Assembly (NCBI GenBank): GCA_963853835.1
Contig: OY970834.1
Span: forward strand, 35,805,257 to 35,869,256
DNA length: 64,000 bases
DNA from: Calendula officinalis
Taxonomy: Eukaryota > Streptophyta > Magnoliopsida > Asterales > Asteraceae
Direction: 5' to 3'
The notes below the pieces were generated by a model. That model did not search any database. It saw nothing but the letters and a program-made list of their open reading frames with translations, and was not told where the DNA came from. The translations under genes and the position numbers were made by a program. Positions 10,507 to 20,780 of this stretch are shown piece by piece (the first letter of the stretch is position 1; each line of letters starts with the position of its first letter).

Positions 10507-11542
10507 GGTTAATCATCAATGATTAACTAGTAATCATCGATGATTAAGAGTTTGGATGTTTTAATGTTTGTGTCTAAAAACCATTTTTAATTGTTTTACT
10601 ACTTGTATCTAATAGAAAAGTAAACAACCACAAACAAATAATAAAACATGCAACAAATTTTGTGCAAACCTCGACCGATGAAATCCTAGGTTCGGTCACG
10701 TGAGTCATCACGACGGACTGAAGGGTCAAACTAGGGGACGGGCCAACATGAACCCAAACGGGCCTACATAAACCCAATGGGCTCCCACTTGCTCCAAGAC
10801 ATTCTTGAGCAAGTAGAACCCAAAATTGTGAAAAAGTGCAATCTGCCAGAAAATTCCAGCAGCCTTGGAAGCCCAAAAAGTCACTGAAGGATTCTTAGTT
10901 AGTCTTCCCGGACTTCTGGAAAGTTGTAGGTCTCTGAGTTGCGGCACTTTTGGCGGTAGTTTCAGGTCCAACGGATCAGCCAATCTCCGGGAAAGTATGT
11001 TTTCGTGCAGCTGCGCAGGAGGTGCCGAAAATTGTTGTTTTGTCTTCAAACTTTCTCCATCTTTGGTCAACAAATTACAAAGTACAAAGAAATAAAATAC
11101 AACTATTCTAATTACTTTTACAATGAAATTTCCCCAAAAAAAATGGCACCAAACATAAAGGAAAAATTGAAACAAAATTACAACAATTAAGCCAAAAATA
11201 CGGTTTTTCCCAAAACAATCAAACAACCAAACGACAACACATTCATCACAAGGTCTAGGCTTTCATCGGTTTGCACAAACAATCAACAATTGACAAGTTT
11301 TTGGCTTGGGATATGGAGAAAATACATGTTTTGCCATATCAACAAAAAAGTAAATTAAAATGTAAAATCCAAGCCAAATAATCAAAAAAACAATAACAAG
11401 ATTAATTTTTTGATTAGGGTTTTTGTAACAAGTAGCATGTAGGGTTACTAAAAATCATATTTTTAACCCTTGTAATTAATAAATTGAATTTTTTGCTACT
11501 TTTACAAAAACTAGTTAATTATATCATCAATATAATGACCCG
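10507..11542. other. Gene-free repeat-derived tract
   Basis: No recognisable protein on either strand. Starts with two near-identical palindromes, TTAATCATCAATGATTAA (10509-10526) and TAATCATCGATGATTA (10531-10546). This should be the continuation of the element interrupted by the gypsy-type insertion, since the TSD joins 2955 to 10507. Confidence 0.5.
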
Positions 11543-12486
11543 TGATACCACTAATGGTGATTTTAGGTTAAAACAAGAACCAAAACGCAGCGGAAAAGTT
11601 TAATCACCATGAACGGATCTAATATTGATAAATACAATTAAACTAATAAAGAAATTAAAGAGATTGGATGAACAATTCGTACCCTTGAAGCCTTTGATTA
11701 TAGGGGAATCGGATGGAGATGATGATGGATTGAAACCAAGTATTCAATTAGAATACCTCTAGAGAAAGTCCACACAACACAAGCAAGAACACCAATGGAG
11801 GATGCTAGTCCAAATCTTCAAGCAAAGAGGAAGCAAAAGTGGAGAGGGGTGGTGTGTAAGGGGCGGACGAAACAAGGGGATAAAAGGGGTGATTATCTTG
11901 CCCTAATCCTCTTTAATGACTTCCCATAACTACAATAGATATTTACACCTCCTAGATCTTCACGGCACCTCCTCCACCATAGTGTGAGCTGGGAGCAGCT
12001 CCGAAAAGCGAGGAGTTCTATTCGGCGACCGGTAGGGAGAGGATGGGAGGAGAGAACGTCGACCTATCAAAGCCGCTGTCCCAATAGCTTCGTTCAGGAG
12101 CGAACAACCACTAAATTGCTTGTTAAATGGAGACCTAAAGTTTCAGGATATGTTCGACCAAAGATTTTACCTACCCAATAGTGAAATCCTGCAAATAAAG
12201 CAAAAACGGCTCCCATAGAAAGTACATAATGGAAATGTGCAACCACATAATAAGTATCATGTAGATATCTTTTGTTCCTTCTAGTTTGCTCACAATAAAG
12301 TTTCAATATTAACACTTAATATTAAACTTATTATATACAAGCATGTAGCTTATATAAATATATAATGTAATTACTCTAATTACACTATATATCTTATGGT
12401 GTTAAGTGTTTAAGTGTGTGACCCTTTAGGCTCACATACAACTAGTCATATAACTATATGTTATACATGTGAAGCATATTCCAACA
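11543..12486 (-). repeat. Probable LTR fragment, minus strand, hosting a mitochondrial insert
   Basis: On the minus strand a block begins TGTTGGAATATGC (12486), a common plant LTR start, and ends ...CACCA at 11555. Four bases later comes TGGTATCA (11543-11550), a partial tRNA-iMet primer-binding site. The block also holds the TTTCCGCTGCG motif often seen near copia LTR ends. Without a partner LTR or TSD the boundaries are tentative. The mitochondrial piece at about 11970-12290 interrupts it. Confidence 0.4.
11970..12290 (-). pseudogene. cox1: NUMT: nuclear copy of chimeric mitochondrial DNA with a cox1 fragment
   Basis: 12133-12264 on the minus strand encodes the conserved COX1 segment from [18 protein letters not shown] to [10 protein letters not shown], about 44 residues of cytochrome oxidase subunit I, with GFHYWVG where GFYYWVG is usual. 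Both flanks leave cox1 abruptly: after PETLG the reading turns into unrelated sequence, and before LHD likewise. 11970-12130 is GC-richer than its surroundings and looks like plant mitochondrial intergenic DNA, so the piece probably entered the nucleus from an already recombined mitochondrial molecule. It has no start, is truncated on both sides and cannot make COX1. Confidence 0.85.
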
Positions 12487-12576
12487 CCAATATGTGTGGT
12501 TGAAGACATTTTAGTTGCTTACACCTAGACAGTTGAAATATGCAAAGTTAAAGAAAATTAGTATGAGAAGATAACA

Positions 12577-14282
12577 ATCGATTGTTAATATATGTATGAT
12601 CTTAAACGGACAACAAACCTTAACACCGGAGCATATGTCATGGGTAAAATTGTTGCCGGAAATCGCAGGCGGGTATAACGTCGCCTGACGTTTTGGTCGA
12701 GGCGATTTGGTCGAGGCGTTATGAACAAAAGCTTTCTATATTGTTAAGATATGCGTGAAGAAGATTTAGTATAGTCAAAAGGTCAATTAATTTGGTGGTA
12801 AGACAATTAATAGTTTCCGGAAATATAAAGATGGTAAGACAATTTAGTATAGTCAATAGTTTCCGGAAATATAAAATGAAACGGAAATAAAAGGGCTGGT
12901 CAAATGCGATGATGTACAACCTCTTATAATTTGTTTTGGTGGTTTGAAATAAAGTGCAATTTATAGCAATTGGTTAACACATAGTGATTACTGAAGGGTT
13001 TCATTGTAACTGATTGACCATCTGGGTCAACCTCCTAGTAAACTTGGTTCGAACCATACTGACAAGAACATGAACTTGTTCTTGCCGGTTAAACCAACTA
13101 GCTAGTTTAATCCCTAAAAGCGGAACTGAGATTAAACTTAATCTTTAAACCCTAAAGGATTATGGGATGTTGGAAATCTAAACTAGATTAACAAGAAAAG
13201 AAGCTTGTACGAAAAACTCGAACACACACACATACTTGTGTATGTTCGACGGGTTCTTGGTTCGAATTTCGTCCAAGGGGAAAGAAGGAAAAAGGGTTTT
13301 TCCAATTCATACCTTAGATTGCTCAAGATAGATCCACCAGTGATAAACACAACGAGAAGCCCTCTAGATAAGCTCTTGTAATGATCCTTGTATTGATCTT
13401 CAATCTTCAAGTCTTGAAGAATATGAAGAACGAACGAAGAACACGAAGAACACAATGCTTGTGTTCTTGGGGATGTGTTCGGCCGAAACCAAGGGGCGGG
13501 AAGGAAATTCGTGGGTAAGCAAGCAGGAATTAGGGTTACCCTAAGCCTCTTATTTATAGATAAATAAGTTGCGCTTAGGACCCTCTAGTTTAATTAAGAT
13601 CAATTCCTTAATTAAACTTTCATTTTTACGTTTCCTTTCCTTATAGTTTACTATTCTTTTATTATTGCACTTAACTATTAAATGTCTAGTATTAATACAC
13701 TTTAATATATATTTCGGTGTAATACATACACACGAAATATATGCCTTGTATAAATACTTTTAATAATTAATTATATAATAACCTTTATATAATTTACACA
13801 ATAATATTATCCAACACCATATGATTTAATTACTTTAAATCATATTATGGATAATCTTTAATTAACACATTGTATATTTACCCAACTAGTAAATGTACAA
13901 ATACTTGTATTAATTAGTTAGATAAACTAATCTAGTAATAAGTTGAACTTAACTTAATACTTAACTTTATTCATAAATGACTATTATGAATCAATCCTCT
14001 TCCAAATATCATTACATATCTTACTCGTATTACATGCACTCACCGATGTGACCCTTAAGTATTTCGTAGGCATGGATATATCATCATAGGTTGACTAACT
14101 ATGCACATAAATCCTTTAATTACTTAGAAGAGGTCTTGTGTTCGAATCCTGTAAGCAACACTTTTTGATTTTATTTTAGTTGAAGAACTTACTAAAAGTG
14201 GAAATCTCCTTAAACTTAAAATTAAGGAGCTCCTTAAAATTCCTTAAAATGGTCGTCCTAAATGCATTAGTAAGTAGTAAGA
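12577..14282 (-). mobile_element. Helitron (copy A), 5' end intact, split by a solo LTR
   Basis: The minus-strand 5' end is TCTTACTACTTAC at 14282, followed on the plus strand by T, as expected for insertion between A and T. Once 12992-14118 and one TSD copy are removed, 12577-14282 aligns along its length with the complete Helitron at 29076-29751: shared blocks around ACACCGGAGCATATGTCATG (from 12625), GCAGGCGGGT, GGTTAACAC and GTTCGAATCCTG. The 3' terminal hairpin and CTAG present in the other copy are not found left of 12577, so this end is lost or replaced. Confidence 0.75.
12992..14118. mobile_element. Solo LTR inserted in Helitron copy A
   Basis: Flanked by ATTAC at 12987-12991 and 14119-14123. 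The insert starts TGAAGGGTTT and ends AAATCCTTTA, that is TGAAGG...CCTTCA with one terminal C to T change. The homologous Helitron at 29076-29751 has the uninterrupted site, same spacing, at about 29629-29654: a paralogous empty site. No internal domain is present, so this is a solo LTR left by recombination. Confidence 0.7.
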
Positions 14283-14329
14283 TAACATGCTATAAAGTTG
14301 TAATTGAAATTTTCTTTTAAAAGTGTATA

Positions 14330-14500
14330 TCTAGGCCTAGATTGTAAACGAACCAAACGAATATAATAAGAACCTGTTCGTGTTCGGTCGTTAAGGAAAA
14401 AAGTGTTCATGAACTGTTCGTGAACACTTGTTGAATATATTTTTGTGTTCGTATTCGTTTGTTAAGAAAATTTTCACTTAAGTGTTTTTTTCTTTTAAAA
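14330..14500. repeat. MITE fragment with repeated GTTCG / CGAAC motifs
   Basis: Holds TAGGCCTAGATTGTAAACG and TGTTCATGAACTGTTCGTG-type inverted motifs known from dispersed plant hAT-like MITEs. The matching right end is not visible. Confidence 0.4.
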
Positions 14501-14712
14501 ATTAATATATTTTTTACTATTAAATTAATAAGTTATCATATTAATAATGATAATAGGGCAATGAAAATTCTTTCTACAACATAATTTTTAATTCGTACAT
14601 CACACAATATAAGTTTTACAACTAATTGTACAACCAAAATAAATAATGATTGTATTATATACAATAAAAATTATGGTATAAAAAATCACTCCTATAAGGC
14701 AATAGGCGCAAT

Positions 14713-15338
14713 TAGGGGTGAGCATAAAAACCGAAAAACCAAAACCAATCCGTTAAAACCGACAAAACCAAACCGATAAAACCGAAACCATTTCAAAGCT
14801 GACGGTTTTGTTTTAGATTTAGAAAAAACCGATGGATTCCGTTCGGTTTCGGTTTTAACCAAAAACCGCCCCATTAAGAAACCGCCCCACTAATATTTAA
14901 TATATTATATATATTTTTTAAATTTTATATTCATTAAATAGAAGTCGACCTATTTAAATATTTGAAAGTATATCTACTATGGTTCATTAATGTTTATATC
15001 GTTATTATATGCTACAAAATACGTTTATAGTTTGAATTTTCGGCTGAAAATAGTATTCATTGTTGAAATATTTTATTAGACATTGAACTTAATGATGTAA
15101 ATTAGATATTGTTACTTAAATTTATATGTTATTTTGAAAAAAATAAAGATTAGTGCATGAAATTATATGTCTACATTTAAAACGAGGTGGATTCGGTTTT
15201 AAAACCGAAACCGAACCGTTAAAGGCTAAAAACCGCTAAAACCGAAACCATTGGGTTTGGAAATCCTAAAACTGAAATTAGCGGATTGGTTTCAGTTTGA
15301 GCCTAAAACCGCCCCAAACCGCCCCATACACACCCCTA
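14713..15338. mobile_element. hAT-type MITE
   Basis: Ends TAGGGGTG...CACCCCTA are inverted. Flanks GGCGCAAT (14705-14712) and GGTGCAAT (15339-15346) form an 8-bp TSD with one mismatch, the hAT length. Subterminal regions are packed with AAACCG/CGGTTT repeats in opposite orientations. The AT-rich middle has no transposase. Confidence 0.85.
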
Positions 15339-15346
15339 GGTGCAAT

Positions 15347-16284
15347 TACTGCACTCTTTCAACAAAGCTACCAAAAATCACAATATTTTTTTTATCTATA
15401 GACTTTTTAAATTTTATATTAGTTTGAAATTATAGTGAAATTCCACTTCAGTACTATTCCATTTTGATAAAATAGAAATTAGCAAATAATTACTGATTTA
15501 GGGGTATTTATGATTACTTATTGAAAATAGATCATACGTTCGTAAAATGAATAGTCATATAAGCAATGGTTACAAAACGTAATTATGAAAAATAGTGTTT
15601 GGATTTGATTATGTTGTTTGAAATCGTAATAATCAGATAATCATTTTTTTTAGTGTTTGACAAACTTGATTATTTGTTTCTTTAATAGATAAAACGCAAA
15701 TAAGCAGTTTTCGAAACGCAATAAGCACCTCTCAACCTACTTTTTCAAAACTCCATTTTGAAGCTCCCAAAATGCGGATAATTGATTATTTCATATTTTT
15801 TTGCCAAACACTCATTTTAAATTATTTGCGTTTTTAAAAACACAATAAGCAGATAATGTATCCCAAAACGCAATCTTAAACACCTTCTTAATATAAACGG
15901 GCAAACGGAGAGGGACCCCAATTATGACTATACAAAGAAAGTCGAGTATTCAACTATGATGTACACGTCGTAACTGGTATCCCCGTGATTTCAATTTTTT
16001 TTTCCCTGACCATTTTAAAGTATTACCTAATCAGGTTTAAACCCCGATTGTTAGAGATAAAAGGTCTTAATTCAGACACCTGGTTACCTATATAAAGTAT
16101 ACTTTATTTTAAAAAAATATATAACTTTATTTTAAAAATGTATCAACAATCCACGAGCATTTATCCCTCTTTACCAAGTTTCTATAGGTAACCTTTGATT
16201 TTGCTAAGTTAGGAACCTTTGATTTAAAATTGACCTAACGTGGAAACGAATTTGACCAAAATTATTACACAGTACACACAATGA
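15347..16284. other. Gene-free AT-rich stretch with a decayed inverted-repeat element
   Basis: GTGTTTGG near 15594 and CCAAACAC near 15804 form an inverted pair flanking AAACGCAATAAGCA-like repeats, probably a decayed MITE. Nothing coding is seen. Confidence 0.4.
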
Positions 16285-17046
16285 GAATTTTTTTCAAAAA
16301 TAGGTCTCTTTTGGTCTGGTTTTCACAAATAGGCTCGTTTTATTTTGCTCTTCAAAAATAGGCTTGTCGGGGACCTGGAGGCCGGCTTTTCTCCGTAAAA
16401 CGAACTCCCGGAGGCCGGCTTTGGGGCTGGTCTGACACGCTCTGTTACATGGCCTCCCCGAGGCCGGCTTCCCTTAAAATTCCCTTAAAACTGGGAAAAG
16501 GTGTCTTGCTATTTTTGTTTTCTTGAGTGTTTTGACGAGGAGTGGAAAAAGGGGAAGGAAAAGAAAGTTTGAATAAGAGTTGAGAGATTTGTGGCAAGTT
16601 AGACAACTTTGGGAGTTTGTAATGTGCAAGGAAACAAGATAGCTTTCACCAAAAGGTGAAAGGCTTTTGTGCAGGCAAAAATACAAGGGTGTGGGTCCCC
16701 ATTGTTTGACCAGACAAGTCTATTGGAGGGAAAGATTTAATGTGGCCTTTTTACACAAAGCTGTTACGAAATTAGGGCAGCTGCTATGGTGAGGGTAACG
16801 AGAGAAAGGGAAAGCAAGGAACACATGGAAGCCGGCCTCGAGGAGGCCTTTTTACACAAAGCCGGCCTCGGGGAGGCCTTGTGACAGTTGTGTGTCAGAC
16901 CAACCCTAAAGCTGGCCTCGGGGAGTCCGTTTTACAGAGAAAAGCCGGCCTCCGGGTCCCCGGCAAGCCTATTTTTGAAAAATAAAAAAAACGAGTCTAT
17001 TTGTGAAATAACAGACCAAATCAAGCCTATTTTTGAAAAAAAATTC
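16285..17046. mobile_element. Foldback (MULE-type) element with GGCCGGC modules
   Basis: The arms are long inverted repeats of roughly 200 bp each: the left runs from GAATTTTTTTCAAAAATAGG and the right is its reverse complement ending AAAAATTC. A 9-bp TSD ACACAATGA is perfect at 16276-16284 and 17047-17055, the Mutator-like length. The arms carry several GAGGCCGGCTT units in inverted order, far more GC-rich than the surroundings. No transposase is present, so it is non-autonomous. It lies under 1 kb upstream of the CID5/6-type gene. Confidence 0.9.
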
Positions 17047-17209
17047 ACACAATGACACAAACCAAAAATGGGTAACATTATCGCATTATTGTACGTTGTG
17101 CTTCAAAATTTGTACATCAACTTTGTGAATGGAACAAGTGGCTAGACAAAAACCAAACCACGTCAAAACCGCACTCTAACCTCCCTTCACGTTTAGCCTG
17201 TGATATCTT

Positions 17210-17987
17210 TTTTCTTCTCCCCAATTCCATTTCTAGAGAGAGAAACTTAGATTCTTGAGAGAGAGAGAAAGTCGATCTTCTTCACCGCAAGCAAAAATTT
17301 AGGGTTCTCGTTGTTTGGATTGGTTGCTTGATTGTCGTCACTCCGTAATCCATCATCAATTATCATGTAAGATATATATTGCTTAATAGAATCTCGTTTG
17401 TCGTAAAATAATCCGCTATATTTTGATCTAGCTTCCATGCGTTTGATCTCATGTATTTGAATCTTCTGGTTCTTGTTTATGCGTTGAGGTTATCTTTGCT
17501 CAGTTGCCTAATCATTCACATTTTAGGTTAAGTTTATTGAAATTACTATCGCTTACAAATGTTCTTCAATTCTCGTGAATGTTTGTGTTATATATATATC
17601 TCTTGTGTGTGTACCTGTATTAGAAATTACGTTTGGTGATCGCTAAGTTTTGAAGTGCCTAAAGGATTATTAATTTGAAAGTTTATATGCTGCTTTGCAA
17701 TGAATTCGCTGCAGCAGACAATTACATCTATTTTTTCTGAGTGCATGCGTGTTTTTCTCTTGTATCTGAGATTTCATCAGGTAATCTATTACTCTGGTGC
17801 AACTAGGCATGTTTTTGGGGCTGTAATTATGGAATTTTGTCTTTGATATTTGCCATGTCTCTTATTATAAGTTACAGCCTTGTTTTCCTCTGCCTTCTAG
17901 AAGCTTGTATTTCTGCAGTTTTAACTAATGATAACGATGAATCTTTTTCTGATCGGTACTCAAGAAGACATTTGATGAACTAAAACA
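17210..17987 (+). promoter_or_regulatory. 5' untranslated region of the PAM2-CUE gene, probably with an intron
   Basis: A CT/GA-rich leader with AGAGAGAGAG near 17260 and the phrase AATTTAGGGTTCTCG precedes a good donor GTAAGAT at 17367. Candidate acceptors are TTCTGCAG at 17911-17918 and CTTCTAG near 17900. A 5' UTR intron of about 0.55 kb fits, with no competing ORF. The exact acceptor cannot be set from sequence alone. Confidence 0.5.
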
Positions 17988-19041
17988 ATGAAGGCAAGAT
18001 CATCTTCATTGAATCCATTTGCTACTTCCTACATTCCACTCTCCAGAAGAGGGACAACTGATGAAATCAAAGGCTATGATCCTGCAAGCACAACACAAAA
18101 CCAGTCTCCAGTTTATTCTGAAAACCATGATGCTGTGAACGAGACTGCTGAAAGCTTGAAACTAAAGAATCAATCTGGTTTTGATTCTTATGGTTCGTCA
18201 TCACATAGCCCAGAGTTAGCTGGAAAAGAGGAAAATGATGTTGATCATGACATGAATTTGGCTTATCTTCAGATGATTTTTACTGGTGTATCTGATGAGT
18301 CTCTTTCTAGTGTTTATACTGCTTGCAGAGGTGATATGGAAGCCACTATCGAAATGCTTAATCAACTTGAGGTAAAATTTACTGTTTATTGAATGAATTC
18401 ATTTCACACTAATTTTAAGGGAAGTTTTTTTATAGAAAAAACTCACTTTTCAATTTTACAACTAAGTTTCTGAAAACTGACTTTTATAGTTTTCAACTAT
18501 TTCCATTGTCAGAAATAGAAAACTTATCTTGTTTTCTAAACTGGAAAATAAAAACATTTGAACAGTTTTTCAAAATTTTCTACAGTTTTCTAAAGGTAAA
18601 AAACACTTCCCATTATCTAGAAAAATCAAAAACAGAGAAACTAAATAACATTTTCTGCAATTAAACGCACCAATAGTTTTCAATCCTTTCCATAAATTGA
18701 AAACGCTTGTTTTCTAATCTGGAATATGAAAACATTTGAACACGCTTCAGTAGCTTTATAAATAAAAAAAGCACCTACCATTTAAAAAAATAAAAATAAA
18801 ATAAAATTCTGCAACTAACCGCACCCATAATTTTGTATTCTTGTCCTTTTCTTTTAATTAAGTTTATTATTGGCAATTTTTGCAGATGTACAGTGGTGAT
18901 TTTACTGAGAATCTTCCAGACTCGTTAGACATTGGTGATGTATCAGAAGCTGGATCATCGAGTGAAGGTGGATCTCAAAAACTGAAAAAGGTGGCTGTTG
19001 GAGAAGGCAGTTGGTGGACCCACACATCATCTCACAAATAG
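17988..19041 (+). CDS. PABC-interacting protein with PAM2 motif and CUE domain, CID5/CID6 type
   Basis: Two exons, 17988-18371 and 18886-19041, give 179 aa. The junction is GAG|GTAAAA...TTGCAG|ATG. Residues 6-19 are a PAM2 motif (SSLNPFATSYIPLS, with Leu8, Asn9, Ala12 and Pro17), the peptide that docks on the MLLE domain of cytoplasmic poly(A)-binding protein. Residues about 90-128 are a CUE ubiquitin-binding helix bundle (LAYLQMIFTGVSDESL). This combination and length match Arabidopsis CID5 and CID6. The C-terminus ends in a Ser/Gly-rich tail with GSWWTHTSSHK. Likely cytosolic, linking mRNA poly(A)-tail proteins to ubiquitin. Which paralogue it is cannot be settled here. The intron (18372-18885) has an internal imperfect repeat of a GTTTTCTAAxCTGG motif. 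Confidence 0.92.
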
Positions 19042-20635
19042 AAACGTGCAACTGTTTTCCTTTTGTGTATATTTTGGTAAAACTCTCCTCAGTTGTACAC
19101 TATATAGAGAGTTGTTTTGGTTGTTTGTATAGATTGGGGGGTTGCTTATGCTTCTTGTGTTAGAAATTGTTTTTGGTATTCTCATGGGTATGATTCAAAT
19201 TTGGTTTTAATACCCATATACTTGGTTTTGAATCATAGTTGTATGCATGACTGGAAATTGAAATTGATGGGTGTTACTTCTCGATTTTCTCATCATGTGA
19301 GTTTTGTTGGGAGTTATGTGGGTTTAAATTAGGGGTGTTACTGACTCGAGTATCAATAAAATTGGGCTTGGCTCGAGATACTATTATTCGGATTGGGATC
19401 AAGCTCAAAATCAATTTTTCTAAAAAGGGCTCGAACTTGTGATTTTAGTATTAATAATCGCTCGAGCTCGAAGCTCGTTTTACCATTTCTTTGATTATCT
19501 ATGTTTTCTATAAGCTCAAGTTCATTTATGTCATGAATAACTAATAGTGTTATTGCACCCTCCTTAAAAAAATGTTATATAATTAGTAAAGGTTAAGACA
19601 TGATACATCGTTTGTTTTACGAAACATGTATTTTTAACTAGAACATGTATAGGTTTGTTAAGATCGTTTAGTTCGAGACTACGAAACATGTATTTTAAGC
19701 CATGCTAATAGTACTCCTCTATCAACTTCAAGCCATACAATCCTTTTTCTAAAATTTTAAAACTTATAACTTAATACATAAATACATCAGTATATCTCTT
19801 GCCAAATGAAGGTAACAAAATATCTAAGTCTTCCAAGGAAGATTACGTGTGGCCGTAGAAGATGTGTCATGTCCTTAAGATATCGACATCTACACTGTCA
19901 TCAAGCACACTTTGGTTACGATTGATGATCTCTCCCAACCTAATTGCATTTTGAGTTCTGATACAGTTTCACATTATTCCTCACATATTCAAGCATAAAA
20001 TACCGTGTAGGGAAACCCTAATGGATTTTTCAAGAATCAACAACTCAGATGCACAAATACTCACGACCATCTCTATATATATATCCTATGCAAGATCGAA
20101 GGTTTAGATGCTTTTTAACGCCTCATAAAGTGACACTTATAATCGAAGTTCCCTGTATTGAAACAATATTGGGTGAAATATTAAGAGAACTATTGATAGT
20201 TTCCAAAATACAAGATAACGAAAACAACAATTAAATTTGTCACACGAAAAACCTATGTTAATAATTATCAAATACATAGGAACACCAAAATACCTAACTG
20301 AAACCTTGCTAATAGCTTGATAGCATTGGTAGTATTTGCCATTTGGGCTTAAAACAACTTCTTCATTTTGATATTTGGTAACTAATTATCTAAATAATAT
20401 TTAATTTTTTTATATATAAATATGAAGTATGTTAATTTATCGTAAAACTCGAACACATACTACTCACCATAATATTTATATATAACAATATTAAAATTCT
20501 GATTTTCGGTAAAATATTATGAAAGTGAAATTTGCAAAACCATATGACATGATGTTGGTCTGTTGCAAACTTGCAATGTAAATTTGGGCGCACTAATGAA
20601 GCGGATAGGCGCCAATTAGATCACACACAAATCCT
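19042..20635. other. Intergenic, no gene seen
   Basis: 3' UTR of the upstream gene, then 19329-19480 resembling the left end of a hAT-like MITE (AGGGGTGTTACTGACTCGAG and repeated GCTCGA). The rest is AT-rich without supported features. 20636-20780 is the C-rich leader of the next gene. Confidence 0.5.
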
Positions 20636-20780
20636 TTTTGCCGCTTCCACCGAACCCCTTCACGTTCCTCCGATTTTCCCCCCACGATTCCTCCGTCACT
20701 CAACTCCGATTAACCGGCGTATGTATATTGTATAAACAGATTACAGCAATAACGAATCTAGATACAGTTACCGACTGAAA

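Noticed and set aside
10574..11226. Two overlapping minus-strand ORFs of 100 and 166 codons
   Set aside because: Composition is hydrophobic and irregular, with no motif, no ATG context and no homology I recognise; the tract is repeat-derived.
11984..12181. Plus-strand ORF over the mitochondrial-like segment
   Set aside because: It runs antisense to the cox1 fragment and has no family.
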